From NCBI GenBank assembly GCA_017983495.1, contig JAGOBH010000005.1:208319-272318 (forward strand): a DNA stretch of 64,000 nt, written 5' to 3'. The position numbers were made by a program, and so were the translations under genes. Numbering within the stretch: position 1 is the stretch's first letter; the number at the start of each line of letters is the position of its first letter. The DNA comes from Pyrinomonadaceae bacterium. GTDB lineage: Bacteria > Acidobacteriota > Blastocatellia > Pyrinomonadales > Pyrinomonadaceae. The notes below the pieces were generated by a model. That model made no database searches and had not been told where the DNA came from. It saw only the letters and a list, made by a program, of their open reading frames with translations. Below, one piece after another: positions 63,801 through 64,000 of this stretch.

Positions 63801-64000
63801 ATGACAACGAAATTTGGACGCGTTTGTTTGGTGGTCTTGGATTCGGCGGGCATAGGCGAGATGCCGGACTCGGCGGCGTGGGGCGATGCGGGAGCTGACA
63901 CGCTCGGGCACATCATGGCTTCGCGTCAGGTCAATTTGCCGAATCTGCAGGCGATGGGGCTCGGCAATATCAAGCCGCTCGCGGGCATCGCACCCGTCGA
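63801..64000 (+). CDS. deoB: Phosphopentomutase, N-terminal part (runs off the window)
   Basis: The window ends inside this gene. The first 66 residues ([40 protein letters not shown]) match the alkaline-phosphatase-superfamily phosphopentomutase: the first metal-binding Asp in [13 protein letters not shown] and the [10 protein letters not shown] block that follows. It interconverts ribose or deoxyribose 1- and 5-phosphates in nucleoside salvage. The 3' part cannot be seen. Confidence 0.93.
   Translation, partial: MTTKFGRVCLVVLDSAGIGEMPDSAAWGDAGADTLGHIMASRQVNLPNLQAMGLGNIKPLAGIAPV

Overview
The window reads as chromosomal DNA from a moderate-GC member of the Acidobacteriota, most likely class Blastocatellia (Pyrinomonadaceae-like). 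This placement is inferred from gene content: two secreted proteins with many aspartate-rich DGDGKTD-type FG-GAP/VCBS repeats, a VWA protein of the acidobacterial type, and DUF4388/DnaJ/TPR proteins. No rRNA, tRNA, CRISPR array, transposase or phage gene was recognised.

Layout. 0-5 kb: TPR lipoprotein-like protein, histidine phosphatase, then the conserved prfA / DUF1385 / rpmE block. 5.3-6.0 kb: first copy of a dispersed intergenic element. 6-8.7 kb: methyltransferase, VOC protein, polysaccharide deacetylase. 8.7-14.7 kb: a six-gene, translationally coupled trans-4-hydroxy-L-proline catabolic operon (epimerase, three-subunit D-hydroxyproline dehydrogenase, deaminase, 2-oxoglutarate semialdehyde dehydrogenase), divergent from a histone-deacetylase-family gene. 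15.8-25.6 kb: zinc ribbon, enoyl-CoA hydratase, MFS transporter, a three-gene signalling-like operon (DUF4388-DnaJ-TPR, HD-GYP, unknown), then GNAT, Rieske oxygenase and ligA. 25.7-32.7 kb: AT-rich membrane protein, glyA, second element copy, AI-2E-family transporter, purB, tandem DUF4870 proteins, purSQ. 32.7-37.5 kb: DUF4097-like protein, GHMP kinase, DedA, third element copy, a hairpin cluster and an AT-rich immunity-like gene. 37.6-43.5 kb: S46 peptidase, M23 peptidase, and an ECF sigma / anti-sigma cluster. 43.7-46.2 kb: arsenic resistance (ArsR, ArsI C-As lyase, ACR3, ArsC) with a long palindromic operator. 46.3-52.5 kb: flippase-like protein, nrdR, lon, LysM transglycosylase. 52.5-58.2 kb: an Rrf2 regulator followed by a redox/electrophile-stress gene run (thioredoxin-like, YceI, quinone-oxidoreductase-like, F420-reductase-like, old yellow enzyme, OsmC, thioredoxin). 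58.2-63.3 kb: two duplicated VCBS proteins flanking a VWA protein. 63.8 kb to the end: start of deoB.

Most unusual signal. Three intergenic elements (about 5.3-6.0, 27.5-28.1 and 35.5-36.3 kb) each begin with the same block: TTGACA, 7 bp, an extended -10 (TGNTACAAT), then about 15 bp later a boxA-like antitermination sequence (GATCTTTGACAA). This is followed by several hundred bases of non-coding, hairpin-rich DNA with GGGACAG/CTGTCCC and TTCCTACTTAG repeats. They look like a family of promoter-boxA non-coding transcription units, or a dispersed element carrying one. A second clear regulatory signal is the perfect CTGTAAC-N7-GTTACAG operator on the -10 of the rrf2 gene, with a near copy ahead of the redox gene run.

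Limits: all functions come from reading motifs and family resemblance by eye. No database search, folding or alignment program was run, and residue positions given as 'about' are estimates.
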